NCBI RefSeq assembly: GCF_001436415.1
Contig: NZ_AYZB01000066.1
Location: 1-64,000 of the forward strand
DNA length: 64,000 nucleotides
From: Latilactobacillus graminis DSM 20719
GTDB lineage: Bacteria; Bacillota; Bacilli; Lactobacillales; Lactobacillaceae
Direction: 5' to 3'
The stretch's first letter is position 1. Each line of letters opens with the position of its first letter. Under the pieces are notes generated by a model. It did not search any database. It worked only from the letters and a program-made list of their open reading frames with translations, and was not told where the DNA came from. Position numbers and translations under genes: made by a program. This document shows positions 45,082 to 53,442 of the stretch, one piece after another.

Positions 45082-45315
45082 ATGGGGAAAAGACTATATA
45101 AATCGACAAATAACCGGATGATTTCAGGTGTTATGGGTGGAATTGCTGAGTATTTCAATATTGATCCAACTCTTGTACGAATCTTGTACGTAGTGTTCTC
45201 AACATTTTCAGCAGCATTTCCTGGAATTGTGGTGTATATCATTTTAGCGATGGTAATACCAGAACGGCCACGACAATCAAAACATGATTCTGAGAGTGAA
45301 TGGAGTGAATTTTAA
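45082..45315 (+). CDS. pspC: PspC-domain membrane protein
   Basis: 77 residues: the PspC domain (KRLYKSTNNRMISGVMGGIAEYF to about residue 55) with its conserved G-V-x-G-G-I-A-x-Y-F, one membrane segment (about 40-60), and a short polar tail ending E-S-E-W-S-E-F. PspC proteins sense or buffer membrane stress; the B. subtilis counterpart is YvlC. The stop codon overlaps the next start by one base. The C-terminal tag recurs on the next protein (see findings). Confidence 0.88.
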   Translation: MGKRLYKSTNNRMISGVMGGIAEYFNIDPTLVRILYVVFSTFSAAFPGIVVYIILAMVIPERPRQSKHDSESEWSEF

Positions 45316-45581
45316 TGCCCTTTTTAATAATTTTATTGGTCATTATCGCTGTTGTGGCAGCAGTCGGTGTGTTTAGTCTCTTAATTGGTTCGTTACTATT
45401 ACTATTGAAATTTGCACTACCACTGCTCATGTTGGGAGTACTGATTAGTATCATCTATCGGGCAATTACGGGGCCTAAAAAACAAACGCAACATGCTTAT
45501 TCAAATCCTACGTCAGGTAGTCATCAACGAAAAGAAGCCCGTGACGTCAAGGTTGATGACGATGACTGGAGTGATTTTTAA
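45315..45581 (+). CDS. Small membrane protein with acidic W-S-D-F tail
   Basis: 88 residues: a hydrophobic N-terminal half, best read as two closely spaced membrane segments (about 3-25 and 30-50), then a polar Gln/Ser/Lys stretch and an acidic end D-D-D-D-W-S-D-F. I do not recognise a named family. It overlaps pspC and the following gene by one base each (TAATG junctions), so all three are made together. The C-terminal tag matches that of the PspC protein, which suggests a common partner or anchoring function. Confidence 0.78.
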   Translation: MPFLIILLVIIAVVAAVGVFSLLIGSLLLLLKFALPLLMLGVLISIIYRAITGPKKQTQHAYSNPTSGSHQRKEARDVKVDDDDWSDF

Positions 45582-45934
45582 TGCGCTATTGGGTACGGGT
45601 ATTTGTGGATACACTGTTATTCATCGCGATTTCCGGGTTATTACCGAACTTATTTTATGTTGAAAACATTTGGATCGCATTGGTGGCCAGCATTGTACTT
45701 TCTGTTTTGAATGTCTTAATCAAGCCCCTATTGAGCTTACTGTCATTTCCGATTACTTTTTTAACGTTTGGTTTATTCAGTGTTGTGATTAACGGTATTA
45801 TGCTCGAATTGACCGCCGTCTTTGTTGGAGCTGATTTTAGTTTCACAAGTTTCGGGGCAGCAGTGATAGTGGCAATTATCTTATCAATTGCAAATACAAT
45901 TATCACTAACCAGTTCGTTAAAGAACGATATTAA
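45581..45934 (+). CDS. YvlD-like membrane protein (phage-holin-like/DUF360 family)
   Basis: 117 residues with four hydrophobic segments (about 5-22, 30-47, 52-80, 88-108). VLNVLIKPLLSLLSFPITFLTFGLFSVVINGIML is the conserved core of the family that databases label mycobacterial phage holin IV or DUF360, although it is a chromosomal membrane protein and not a lysis gene. B. subtilis YvlD is the likely counterpart. Last gene of the yvl-type operon; a terminator follows. Confidence 0.87.
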   Translation: MRYWVRVFVDTLLFIAISGLLPNLFYVENIWIALVASIVLSVLNVLIKPLLSLLSFPITFLTFGLFSVVINGIMLELTAVFVGADFSFTSFGAAVIVAIILSIANTIITNQFVKERY

Positions 45935-45946
45935 TTATTAGTCTAG

Positions 45947-45989
45947 CAGCACTGTTGTCAATTATGATTGGCGACAGTGCTGGTTTTTT
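45947..45989 (+). terminator. Terminator after the yvl-type operon
   Basis: CAGCACTGT pairs with ACAGTGCTG, with inner TTGTCA/TGATTGGC partial pairing, followed by T6. Confidence 0.88.
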
Positions 45990-46084
45990 ATGATCAATGA
46001 AAGAAAACGCCTACATTTAAGTTGAAAAATTGGCTTAAAAGCAATATGATAGAGGATATAAGTGAAAATGAAGGACGGGTAACC

Positions 46085-47038
46085 ATGGCTGATAGTGTTT
46101 CAATTCAAAAACTAGTCACTGATTTAAAATTACAAGTATATGCAGGACAAGCATATTTAAAAAACAAAGTAGTGACGGTGAGTGATATTTCACGTCCGGG
46201 GCTCGAGTTAACAGGTTATTTTAACTACTATCCTTACGAGCGCGTCCAGTTGTTTGGCCGGACAGAAGTCTCATTTACGCAGAATATGATGCCGGAAGAA
46301 CGCTTGATGATCATGCGCCGCATGGCTTCTGAAGATACCCCGTGTTTTCTTGTGTCACGGCAATTAGAGCCACCGATGGAAATGCTCAAAGCTGCTGAAG
46401 AGGCGGGGATTCCAGTGCTGGGATCAAATTTGTCGACAACGCGGTTATCGAGTCTGGTGACGGATTATTTGGAAGGCCAGTTAGCTGAACGACGGTCAAT
46501 GCACGGCGTTTTAGTTGATATTTATGGTTTGGGCGTTTTAATTACTGGGGATTCTGGCGTTGGGAAAAGCGAAACCGCATTAGAATTGGTTAAACGGGGG
46601 CATCGCTTAATTGCAGACGATCGTGTTGATGTTTATCAACAAGATGAACAAACGGTCGTTGGTGAAGCACCTGCAATTTTACGACATTTACTTGAAATTC
46701 GGGGAATTGGCATTATCGATGTGATGAATCTTTTTGGCGCTGGCGCCGTTCGGGCTGAAACTTCAATTTCTTTGATTGTCCACTTACAAAATTGGTCGCA
46801 AGACAAGCAATATGATCGTTTAGGATCCGATACTGAAGCGCAAATGATTTTCGACGTACCAGTTCCGAAAATGACGGTTCCCGTTAAAGTCGGGCGTAAT
46901 TTGGCGATTATCATCGAAGTCGCTGCTATGAACTTCCGGGCAAAATCGATGGGCTATGATGCAACTAAGACCTTCGAAGCTAATTTGGGTAAGTTAATTG
47001 AATCCAATTCTGACGAAGAGGAATCAGAAAAAATCTAA
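46085..47038 (+). CDS. hprK: HPr kinase/phosphorylase
   Basis: Phosphorylates and dephosphorylates Ser46 of HPr, the switch for CcpA-mediated carbon catabolite control. 317 residues: an N-terminal domain of about 130, then the kinase domain with Walker A GDSGVGKS (155-162), the HxxxxDDR segment HRLIADDRVDVY, and the HprK signature LEIRGIGIIDVMNLFG. ATG 46085 has AAGGACGG upstream; a TTG at 46022 is an unsupported extension. Followed by lgt, the order common to many Firmicutes (hprK-lgt-gpsA-trxB). Confidence 0.97.
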   Translation: MADSVSIQKLVTDLKLQVYAGQAYLKNKVVTVSDISRPGLELTGYFNYYPYERVQLFGRTEVSFTQNMMPEERLMIMRRMASEDTPCFLVSRQLEPPMEMLKAAEEAGIPVLGSNLSTTRLSSLVTDYLEGQLAERRSMHGVLVDIYGLGVLITGDSGVGKSETALELVKRGHRLIADDRVDVYQQDEQTVVGEAPAILRHLLEIRGIGIIDVMNLFGAGAVRAETSISLIVHLQNWSQDKQYDRLGSDTEAQMIFDVPVPKMTVPVKVGRNLAIIIEVAAMNFRAKSMGYDATKTFEANLGKLIESNSDEEESEKI

Positions 47039-47090
47039 AAAGTTCGTTAATATGGTAGGTCTAATGATTAGTTTGAGCTATACTGTTAGA

Positions 47091-47120
47091 AAGACAGTTG
47101 TGCAAGCTAGTCTTTTTTTA
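47091..47120 (+). terminator. Short hairpin with T run in the lgt leader
   Basis: AAAGAC pairs with GTCTTT, followed by T7, 25 nt before lgt. A TATACT (47079-47084) immediately before it could be a -10, which would make this an attenuator rather than the hprK terminator. The stem is weak. Confidence 0.5.
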
Positions 47121-47143
47121 ATGGATAGTGAGGAGCGAATAAT

Positions 47144-47968
47144 TTGAATTTACTATTAGGCACCCTAGATCCAATCGCACTTCGATTCGGTGGTCTGGAG
47201 ATTCACTGGTATGGCGTCATTATTGCCACTGGCGTCGTATTAGCCGTCGCTTTATCTCTGCGAGAGGCTAAACGACGTCATGTTAGTGAAGATGATATTT
47301 TAAATTTAATTTTATGGGCATTACCATTTGCCTTGATTGGTGCGCGGCTATACTATGTGATTTTTGAATGGTCGTACTATCAGGCAAATCCTGGTGAGAT
47401 CATTAAGATTTGGCATGGCGGGATTGCGATTTACGGTGGATTGATTGCCGCTGCAATAGTCTTTATCATTTATTGCTACCGTCACGCATTATCAGCATGG
47501 TTAGTACTCGATATTGCTGCGCCAACTGTGATGCTTGCCCAAGCAATTGGCCGTTGGGGTAATTTTATGAACCAAGAGGCATATGGGGCACCCACCACCT
47601 TACATTTTTTGCAGTCCCTACACTTACCGAATTGGGTGATTCAACAAATGTTAATTGATGGGGCTTATCGGCAACCGACTTTCTTATATGAGTCTGCTTG
47701 GAATGTTTTAGGTTTCATAATTATTATGAGTATTCGTCACCGGACTGGGTGGTTTAAACAGGGCGAAATTCTATTTAGTTATTTAATTTGGTATGCGTTT
47801 GGTCGCTTTTTCATTGAAGGAATGCGTACAGACAGTTTATTCATTGGACCATTGCGAGTTTCACAAATTGTGTCGCTTGTCTTGTTCTGCGGTGCAATTG
47901 GTCTATGGATATGGCGCCGCAAACACAGTCAGCTACCAGATTACTTAGCTGGTAATCAAACATCATAA
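47144..47968 (+). CDS. lgt: Prolipoprotein diacylglyceryl transferase
   Basis: Attaches diacylglycerol to the lipobox cysteine of prelipoproteins, including PstS in this window. 274 residues with about seven membrane segments. The N-terminal region reads [17 protein letters not shown], and the Lgt signature is [16 protein letters not shown] (about 131-146), with the essential Arg and Asn; [13 protein letters not shown] is the other conserved block. TTG 47144 has GAGGAG 9 nt upstream. Confidence 0.96.
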   Translation: MNLLLGTLDPIALRFGGLEIHWYGVIIATGVVLAVALSLREAKRRHVSEDDILNLILWALPFALIGARLYYVIFEWSYYQANPGEIIKIWHGGIAIYGGLIAAAIVFIIYCYRHALSAWLVLDIAAPTVMLAQAIGRWGNFMNQEAYGAPTTLHFLQSLHLPNWVIQQMLIDGAYRQPTFLYESAWNVLGFIIIMSIRHRTGWFKQGEILFSYLIWYAFGRFFIEGMRTDSLFIGPLRVSQIVSLVLFCGAIGLWIWRRKHSQLPDYLAGNQTS

Positions 47969-48021
47969 AATCAGTAAAGATATCCCTTTAGTGGATATTG
48001 GGTGAAAAGGAGAATTTGTAG

Positions 48022-49050
48022 ATGTCAGTTAAAATTGCAGTTTTAGGGGCCGGTTCATGGGGCACAATCTTGGCCAATTTATTGGTTGAGAATGGTCATC
48101 AGGTTGAACTGTGGGGTAATGATCCTCAAAAAGTTACTGAAATCAATGAACGCCATACGAATACACATTATTTACCAGAATTTAGAATCGCACCAAAATT
48201 ACACGCAACGGTTGATTTAGATGAAGCCATTAATCAAGTTGACGTCATCTTGTTTGTCATCCCAACACAAGCAATTCGGAGTGTCGCTGAGCAGATCGTA
48301 CCAGTGATGGTTGCTAAAAAAGTGAAACCCGTTATTGTGACAGCTTCAAAAGGGCTCGAACAAGGTACCCATAAACGAATTTCGGAAGTCTTAGTTGAAA
48401 CCATTCCAGAAGCCAGTCGTAACGGCATCGTTGTCTTATCGGGCCCCAGTCACGCTGAAGATGTTGCTCAAAAAGATATTACGACGTTAACCGCCGCATC
48501 GAGTGATTTGATTCAAGCGCAATGGATTCAAGAAATTTTCATGAATAATTATTTTCGACTATATACTAACCCAGACGTGATTGGTGTCGAGATGGGGGCT
48601 GCTTTAAAAAACGTGATTGCATTAGGTGCGGGGGCCCTGAATGGCCTTGGCTACGGTGATAATACGAAGGCCGCATTAATGACGCGTGGATTGGCAGAAA
48701 TTTCTCGTTTAGGGGTTGCGATGGGCGCGAATCCATTGACCTTTATTGGTCTGTCTGGAGTTGGTGATTTAATCGTTACCGGCACCAGTGTCCATTCTAG
48801 AAACTGGCGTGCTGGTAATGCATTAGGCCAAGGCCAAAAATTAGCTGACGTTCTTAAAAATATGGGCATGGTGGTCGAGGGGGTAGCTACTTGCAAGGCA
48901 GCCTATGAATTGGCCCAACAGCGGTCAGTAGATATGCCAATTACACGCGCAATTTATAATGTGTTGTATAAAGATTGTGATATTAAAGCTGAAATTGCTG
49001 ATTTAATGCATCGTTCCGGGAAACCAGAAATCGATTTTGAAGAAGTCTAA
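48022..49050 (+). CDS. gpsA: NAD(P)+-dependent glycerol-3-phosphate dehydrogenase
   Basis: Reduces dihydroxyacetone phosphate to sn-glycerol-3-phosphate, the backbone for phospholipids and teichoic acid (compare pgsA and tagO here). 342 residues with [10 protein letters not shown] (8-17) as the dinucleotide motif, SGPSHAEDV, the catalytic Lys in [13 protein letters not shown], and [15 protein letters not shown] with the Arg-Asn pocket near SRNWRAG. RBS AAAGGAG precedes ATG 48022; 53 nt after lgt. Confidence 0.97.
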   Translation: MSVKIAVLGAGSWGTILANLLVENGHQVELWGNDPQKVTEINERHTNTHYLPEFRIAPKLHATVDLDEAINQVDVILFVIPTQAIRSVAEQIVPVMVAKKVKPVIVTASKGLEQGTHKRISEVLVETIPEASRNGIVVLSGPSHAEDVAQKDITTLTAASSDLIQAQWIQEIFMNNYFRLYTNPDVIGVEMGAALKNVIALGAGALNGLGYGDNTKAALMTRGLAEISRLGVAMGANPLTFIGLSGVGDLIVTGTSVHSRNWRAGNALGQGQKLADVLKNMGMVVEGVATCKAAYELAQQRSVDMPITRAIYNVLYKDCDIKAEIADLMHRSGKPEIDFEEV

Positions 49051-49160
49051 AAATCTTTAACTAATAAAGCGGCATCATTACTAATCAGTATCGCACCTAC
49101 CAACAGAGTGTGTTATGATAATAACGTTGAGAAAAAGACTAAAGGAGAACCGATTACTTT

Positions 49161-49568
49161 ATGGGCGATTTGGTATCTGTAAGACCAACTTGTGAGTTTT
49201 ATTTTGACAGAGGGATGCAGGCATTTGAACGGTTCCAATATGCGCGCGCGTTGACGTGTTTGCAACGGGCAAAGTCGTTAGCTAGGACTAAAGATGATTA
49301 CATCTTTGTGGTATGCCAATTGGCGATTTGTTTAGAGTCAGTTGGTGACTATCATGGCGCGACTGCTGTTTTGGAAGAAATTCCAACGGCTAACTATCAG
49401 AGCCATCCTGAATTACAATATTTTTTAGCAACGGCGTATGCTTTTTTAAATCGGACCCAGGCAAGCTATGAACTGGCGACTGCTTATTTAAAAAGTGACG
49501 ATTCAGATTTTGATATCGAAGCCACTGAATTATTACAAGAATTAAAACAAACAAGTCCATCAAACTGA
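49161..49568 (+). CDS. Small TPR-like protein
   Basis: 135 residues, all helical, with two or three degenerate tetratricopeptide units (FDRGMQAFERFQYARALTCLQRAKSLA; YIFVVCQLAICLESVGDYHGATAVLEEI; ELQYFLATAYAFLNRTQASYELATAYL). No catalytic motif, so it is probably a protein-binding adaptor; the partner is unknown. The AAAGGAG site is 13-14 nt from ATG 49161, longer than usual, but no better start exists. The terminator at 49553-49592 overlaps its stop codon. Confidence 0.75.
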   Translation: MGDLVSVRPTCEFYFDRGMQAFERFQYARALTCLQRAKSLARTKDDYIFVVCQLAICLESVGDYHGATAVLEEIPTANYQSHPELQYFLATAYAFLNRTQASYELATAYLKSDDSDFDIEATELLQELKQTSPSN

Positions 49569-49592
49569 CAAACAGTTTGATAGACTTTTTTT
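49553..49592 (+). terminator. Terminator after the TPR gene
   Basis: AAGTC-C-ATCAAACTG pairs with CAGTTTGAT-A-GACTT around ACAAA, followed by T7; it begins inside the coding end. Confidence 0.92.
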
Positions 49593-49657
49593 TACATAAC
49601 GGGTAAGATACATTCTATGGACAATGAGCACTTTTTAAAAGTAAGGGGATAATAGAC

Positions 49658-50578
49658 ATGACTAAAAGTTATGATGTAATTGTGATCGGTGCAGGACCTG
49701 GTGGAATGACGGCTGCGTTATACGCCTCTCGTGCAAATCTATCGGTATTAATGTTAGACCGTGGTATTTATGGAGGTCAAATGAATAATACAGCAGAAGT
49801 CGAAAATTATCCCGGTTTTAAATCAATCCTTGGTCCTGAACTTGGTGAAAAAATGTATGCTAGTGCGACACAATTTGGCGCAGAGTATGGCTATGGAACC
49901 GTGAATGATATTGAAGATCGTGGTGCGATAAAGATTGTGCATACCGATGAAGGTGATTTCGAGGCTCGTTCAATTATTATTGCAACTGGTTCAGAGCATA
50001 AGAAAATTGGAGTTCCGGGTGAAGATGAATTTAGCGGCCGGGGTGTTTCATACTGTGCTGTCTGTGATGGGGCTTTCTTTAAAAACAAAGCAGTAGTTGT
50101 GATTGGTGGCGGTGATTCAGCAATTGAAGAGGGGCTTTATTTGACGCAATTAGCAAGTAAAGTGACAGTCATTCATCGCCGTGATACGCTACGGGCCCAA
50201 AAAATATTGCAAGATCGGGCTTTTGCCAGTGATAAGATGGACTTCATCTGGAATGCACAAGTGACAACCATTGAAGGCGATGATAAAAAAGTGACTGGCG
50301 TTTCATATATCGATAAAGTAACTGGAAAAGCACAAGTGGTTCCGGCAAGTGGGGTCTTCATTTATGTCGGGATTGATCCAATGACGAGTGCTTTTAAAAA
50401 TCTTGGGATACTAAACGATGTTGGTTGGATTAAAACAGATGATCACATGGCAACCAGCATTCCTGGGATTTTTGCAATCGGTGATGTTCGCGAAAAAGAC
50501 CTTCGTCAAATTACAACCGCAGTTGGTGATGGCGGTATTGCTGGTCAAGAAGTTTTTAAATATTTACAAAATATATAA
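49658..50578 (+). CDS. trxB: Thioredoxin-disulfide reductase
   Basis: NADPH-dependent flavoenzyme that keeps thioredoxin reduced. 306 residues: FAD motif GAGPGGMTAA (11-20), redox pair Cys133-Ala-Val-Cys136 before DGA, NADPH motif GGGDSAIEEG (about 151-160) and the C-terminal FAD motif FAIGDVREKDLRQITTAVGDG. RBS AAGGGGA. It is monocistronic, with the terminator at 50649-50685. Confidence 0.97.
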   Translation: MTKSYDVIVIGAGPGGMTAALYASRANLSVLMLDRGIYGGQMNNTAEVENYPGFKSILGPELGEKMYASATQFGAEYGYGTVNDIEDRGAIKIVHTDEGDFEARSIIIATGSEHKKIGVPGEDEFSGRGVSYCAVCDGAFFKNKAVVVIGGGDSAIEEGLYLTQLASKVTVIHRRDTLRAQKILQDRAFASDKMDFIWNAQVTTIEGDDKKVTGVSYIDKVTGKAQVVPASGVFIYVGIDPMTSAFKNLGILNDVGWIKTDDHMATSIPGIFAIGDVREKDLRQITTAVGDGGIAGQEVFKYLQNI

Positions 50579-50648
50579 TGATATTGGTAAATGGGACTAC
50601 AGGTAGCCCCTAATATTAGATAAAAAGCTTAATCAATATTTGACTTAT

Positions 50649-50685
50649 GGTCGACTAACTTTGTTGTGTTAGTCGGCCTTTTTTG
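50649..50685 (+). terminator. Terminator after trxB
   Basis: GGTCGACTAAC pairs with GTTAGTCGGCC, followed by T6. Confidence 0.88.
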
Positions 50686-50804
50686 TGGGGCAATGTAAAT
50701 TATTGTTAGCCGTACGGTGATGCTGAATAAGACGGACTTTAGGAAAGCGGTTGATTATGCTATACTTAGAACTAGTTTTTAGACTAAAATGTGGGGGTTA
50801 CACA

Positions 50805-52529
50805 ATGAGCTGGCAAGATAATTATGCAATTTGGAATAATCAAACAGAAATGGATGTACCTTTAAAAAAAACACTGCGCGAAATGGCTAACGACCACGCT
50901 GCGCTTGAAAAAGCGTTTAGTACACCAATGGAATTTGGTACAGCAGGGATGCGAGGCCTTTTAGGTCCTGGGATTAACTGTATGAACATCTATACGGTGC
51001 GTCAAGCAACAGAAGGACTGGCCCAATTTATGGAAACCTTACCAGCAGCAACGAAACAACGCGGTGTGGCCATCAGTTTTGATTCACGCTATCAATCTGA
51101 AACGTTTGCCCATGAAGCAGCCCGTGTTTTGGGTCAACATCAAATTCCTTCATTTGTATTCGATGCTTTGCGACCAACACCAGAATTATCGTTTACGGTA
51201 CGGCACTTACAGGCTTATGCCGGTATTATGATCACGGCTAGCCACAATCCGAAACAATATAATGGTTACAAGATCTATGGGGAAGATGGTGCTCAAATGC
51301 CACCTAAGGAATCCGATTTAATTACTAGCTATATTCGGAAAGTGACTGACTTATTTGCCATTGAAGTAGCTGATGAAAGTACACTACGCGAAACGGGCTT
51401 GATGACTTTAATTGGTGAGAACGTAGATCAAGCTTATTTAGCAGAAGTTAAGCAAGTAACAATTAACCAAGAATTAGTTGATACAGTCGGGAAGACAATG
51501 TCGTTGATTTATACACCGCTGCATGGAACGGGAAAGGTGTTAGGTGAACGGGCATTACGTCAAGCTGGATTTGAGCAATTCACGACGGTAGCCGAACAAG
51601 CAATTGCTGACCCTGAATTTACAACCACACCATTTCCAAATCCTGAATTTCCACAAACTTTTGATATGGCAATTGAACTTGGAAAAGCACAAAAAGCTGA
51701 TTTATTGATTGCGACTGATCCAGATGCCGATCGGTTAGGTGCAGCGGTTCGGCAACCAGATGGTAGTTATCAGTTGATGACGGGAAATCAGATCGCATCT
51801 GTTTTACTCCGGTATATTTTACAAGCAAGTAAAGATGCTGGGACATTACCAGCCAACGCAGCTGCGGTGAAGTCAATCGTTTCAACTGAATTAGCAACTA
51901 AAATTGCGGCTAGTTACCATGTTAAAATGATTAATGTCTTAACGGGGTTTAAGTTCATTGCTGAACAGATTCAACATTTTGAAGATACGGACCAGAATAC
52001 ATTTATGTTTGGCTTTGAAGAAAGCTATGGCTACTTAGTCAAACCTTTTGCACGTGATAAAGATGCGATTCAAACGTTAGTCTTATTGGCCGAGGTAGCG
52101 GCTTATTATAAATCAAATGGGAAGACTTTGTATGACGGGATTCAAGAATTATATGCTGAATATGGCTATTTCGCTGAACAAACAACGGCGGTAGATTTCG
52201 AAGGTGTGAACGGACCGCAGGAAATGGCCGATTTGATGATAAAATGTCGTCAAGAACGTCCAACTGAATTTTCAGGAATTAGGGTTGTTTCAGCTGAAGA
52301 TTTCCAAACACAAGTGCAAACCTTTGTAGATGGTCATACAGAAGCAATTAAGCTACCAACATCAAACGTTTTGAAATATCACTTAGAGGACGGAACGTGG
52401 ATTGCAATTCGCCCTAGTGGAACTGAACCAAAAGTGAAATTCTATGTTGGTACATCAGCAGATGATGCAGCAACTGCAAATTTGAAGTTAGCTAACTTCG
52501 AAAAGGCCATTCATGCGTTAGTAAAATAA
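50805..52529 (+). CDS. pgcA: Alpha-phosphoglucomutase (phospho-sugar mutase)
   Basis: Interconverts glucose-6-phosphate and glucose-1-phosphate for wall polysaccharide, lipoteichoic acid glycolipid and UDP-glucose synthesis. 574 residues, the length of PgcA-type Firmicutes enzymes. Active-site phosphoserine Ser146 lies in TASHNP (144-149), the metal loop is DPDADRLG (about 304-311), the sugar loop is GFEESYGYL (about 402-410), and the phosphate-binding loop is RPSGTEPKVKFY near the C terminus. ATG 50805 has a GGGGG site upstream; an extended -10 (TGC-TATACT, 50758-50766) is the likely promoter. Confidence 0.95.
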   Translation: MSWQDNYAIWNNQTEMDVPLKKTLREMANDHAALEKAFSTPMEFGTAGMRGLLGPGINCMNIYTVRQATEGLAQFMETLPAATKQRGVAISFDSRYQSETFAHEAARVLGQHQIPSFVFDALRPTPELSFTVRHLQAYAGIMITASHNPKQYNGYKIYGEDGAQMPPKESDLITSYIRKVTDLFAIEVADESTLRETGLMTLIGENVDQAYLAEVKQVTINQELVDTVGKTMSLIYTPLHGTGKVLGERALRQAGFEQFTTVAEQAIADPEFTTTPFPNPEFPQTFDMAIELGKAQKADLLIATDPDADRLGAAVRQPDGSYQLMTGNQIASVLLRYILQASKDAGTLPANAAAVKSIVSTELATKIAASYHVKMINVLTGFKFIAEQIQHFEDTDQNTFMFGFEESYGYLVKPFARDKDAIQTLVLLAEVAAYYKSNGKTLYDGIQELYAEYGYFAEQTTAVDFEGVNGPQEMADLMIKCRQERPTEFSGIRVVSAEDFQTQVQTFVDGHTEAIKLPTSNVLKYHLEDGTWIAIRPSGTEPKVKFYVGTSADDAATANLKLANFEKAIHALVK

Positions 52530-52542
52530 ACAATGTTTTTAT

Positions 52543-52571
52543 TTTACATTTGAGGATAACTTACCTATAAT
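52543..52571 (+). promoter_or_regulatory. Promoter in front of the HD-domain gene
   Basis: TTTACA (52543-52548) and TATAAT (52566-52571) with an exact 17-bp spacer. The start near 52578 is just before a terminator-like hairpin. Confidence 0.7.
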
Positions 52572-52580
52572 GAGGAACAG

Positions 52581-52618
52581 CAAATAGACGGACTACAATG
52601 TGAGTCGGTCTATTTTTG
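52581..52618 (+). terminator. Terminator of pgcA, or attenuator of the HD gene
   Basis: AATAGACGGACT pairs with AGTCGGTCTATT, followed by T5. It lies between the promoter at 52543-52571 and the gene at 52642, so transcripts from that promoter must read through it. Confidence 0.82.
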
Positions 52619-52641
52619 TAAGAAAAGGGAGGCTATTTGGA

Positions 52642-53274
52642 ATGGGTATGCATCAATATTTGCAAGGTTTAAATAATTTGGAGACACTAAATCGGGCACC
52701 GGGTTTGTTTAAATATCAGGAGCACTCTGTTGCGGCGCACTCTTTCAAAGTAGCAGAGATTGCTCAATTACTAGGCGATATTGAAGAAGAAAACGGGCAA
52801 ACAATTGACTGGCAAGGATTGTATGAACGTGCCCTCAACCATGATTATACGGAACGTTTTATCGGTGATATTAAGACACCAGTGAAATATGCAACGCATG
52901 AATTACGGACGATGTTAGCTAGTGTCGAAAGTTCACTGACGGCCAATTTTATTAAAAATGAAATCCCAACTTTTTTACAAGAACGATACCAGCGTCGATT
53001 GAGTGAGGGAAAAGATGAGACATTAGAAGGTAAACTATTAGCTGTGGCAGACAAGATTGATTTATTATACGAATCATTTGGTGAAATTGAAAAAGGTAAT
53101 CCAGAGAATGCCTTTTTGGAAATTTTCGCAGAAAGCTTGAAAACTATTATGCGCTACCAAGAATTGGCCTGTGCGCGGTATTTTATCCAAGAAATCTTAC
53201 CTGATTTACTTAGTGAGGACTTTGCTGATCGAGGAAAGTTGACCCAATTAGTACGTCAAACGCTGTCGGAATAA
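52642..53274 (+). CDS. HD-domain phosphohydrolase (YfbR-like)
   Basis: 210 residues. Metal-binding residues are visible as H in FKYQEHSVAAHSFKVAEIA, the H-D pair in ALNHDYTERFIGDI, and the distal Asp in LLAVADKIDLLYESFGE. This order matches the YfbR/5'-nucleotidase and related HD families, which dephosphorylate deoxynucleoside monophosphates; the substrate here is not proven. ATG 52642 has GGGAGG 8 nt upstream. It precedes uvrB but has a separate promoter. Confidence 0.82.
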   Translation: MGMHQYLQGLNNLETLNRAPGLFKYQEHSVAAHSFKVAEIAQLLGDIEEENGQTIDWQGLYERALNHDYTERFIGDIKTPVKYATHELRTMLASVESSLTANFIKNEIPTFLQERYQRRLSEGKDETLEGKLLAVADKIDLLYESFGEIEKGNPENAFLEIFAESLKTIMRYQELACARYFIQEILPDLLSEDFADRGKLTQLVRQTLSE

Positions 53275-53292
53275 TCAAAAACACGACTGTGG

Positions 53293-53306
53293 CGAAAATA
53301 TGTTCG
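53293..53306 (+). promoter_or_regulatory. LexA (SOS) operator of uvrBA
   Basis: CGAAAATATGTTCG differs at one base from the Gram-positive LexA consensus CGAACATATGTTCG. It lies beside a TAAAAT (-10 like, 53313-53318), 137 nt before uvrB. Confidence 0.82.
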
Positions 53307-53442
53307 GTGTGGTAAAATAGTGAATGACTTAAAGGACAGTGAACATTATTCTTTATAAAATGGATAAGTAGACGTTATGGTGGAAGGCAACTTCTACCCG
53401 GCGTCTTCTTTTATCGCAAGTAAATGGCAATGGAGGCCTTTG

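Noticed and set aside
45581-45934. Phage remnant, because the protein resembles a so-called phage holin family
   Set aside because: The neighbourhood is the chromosomal yvl-type operon; the holin name is a database label and no phage genes are nearby.
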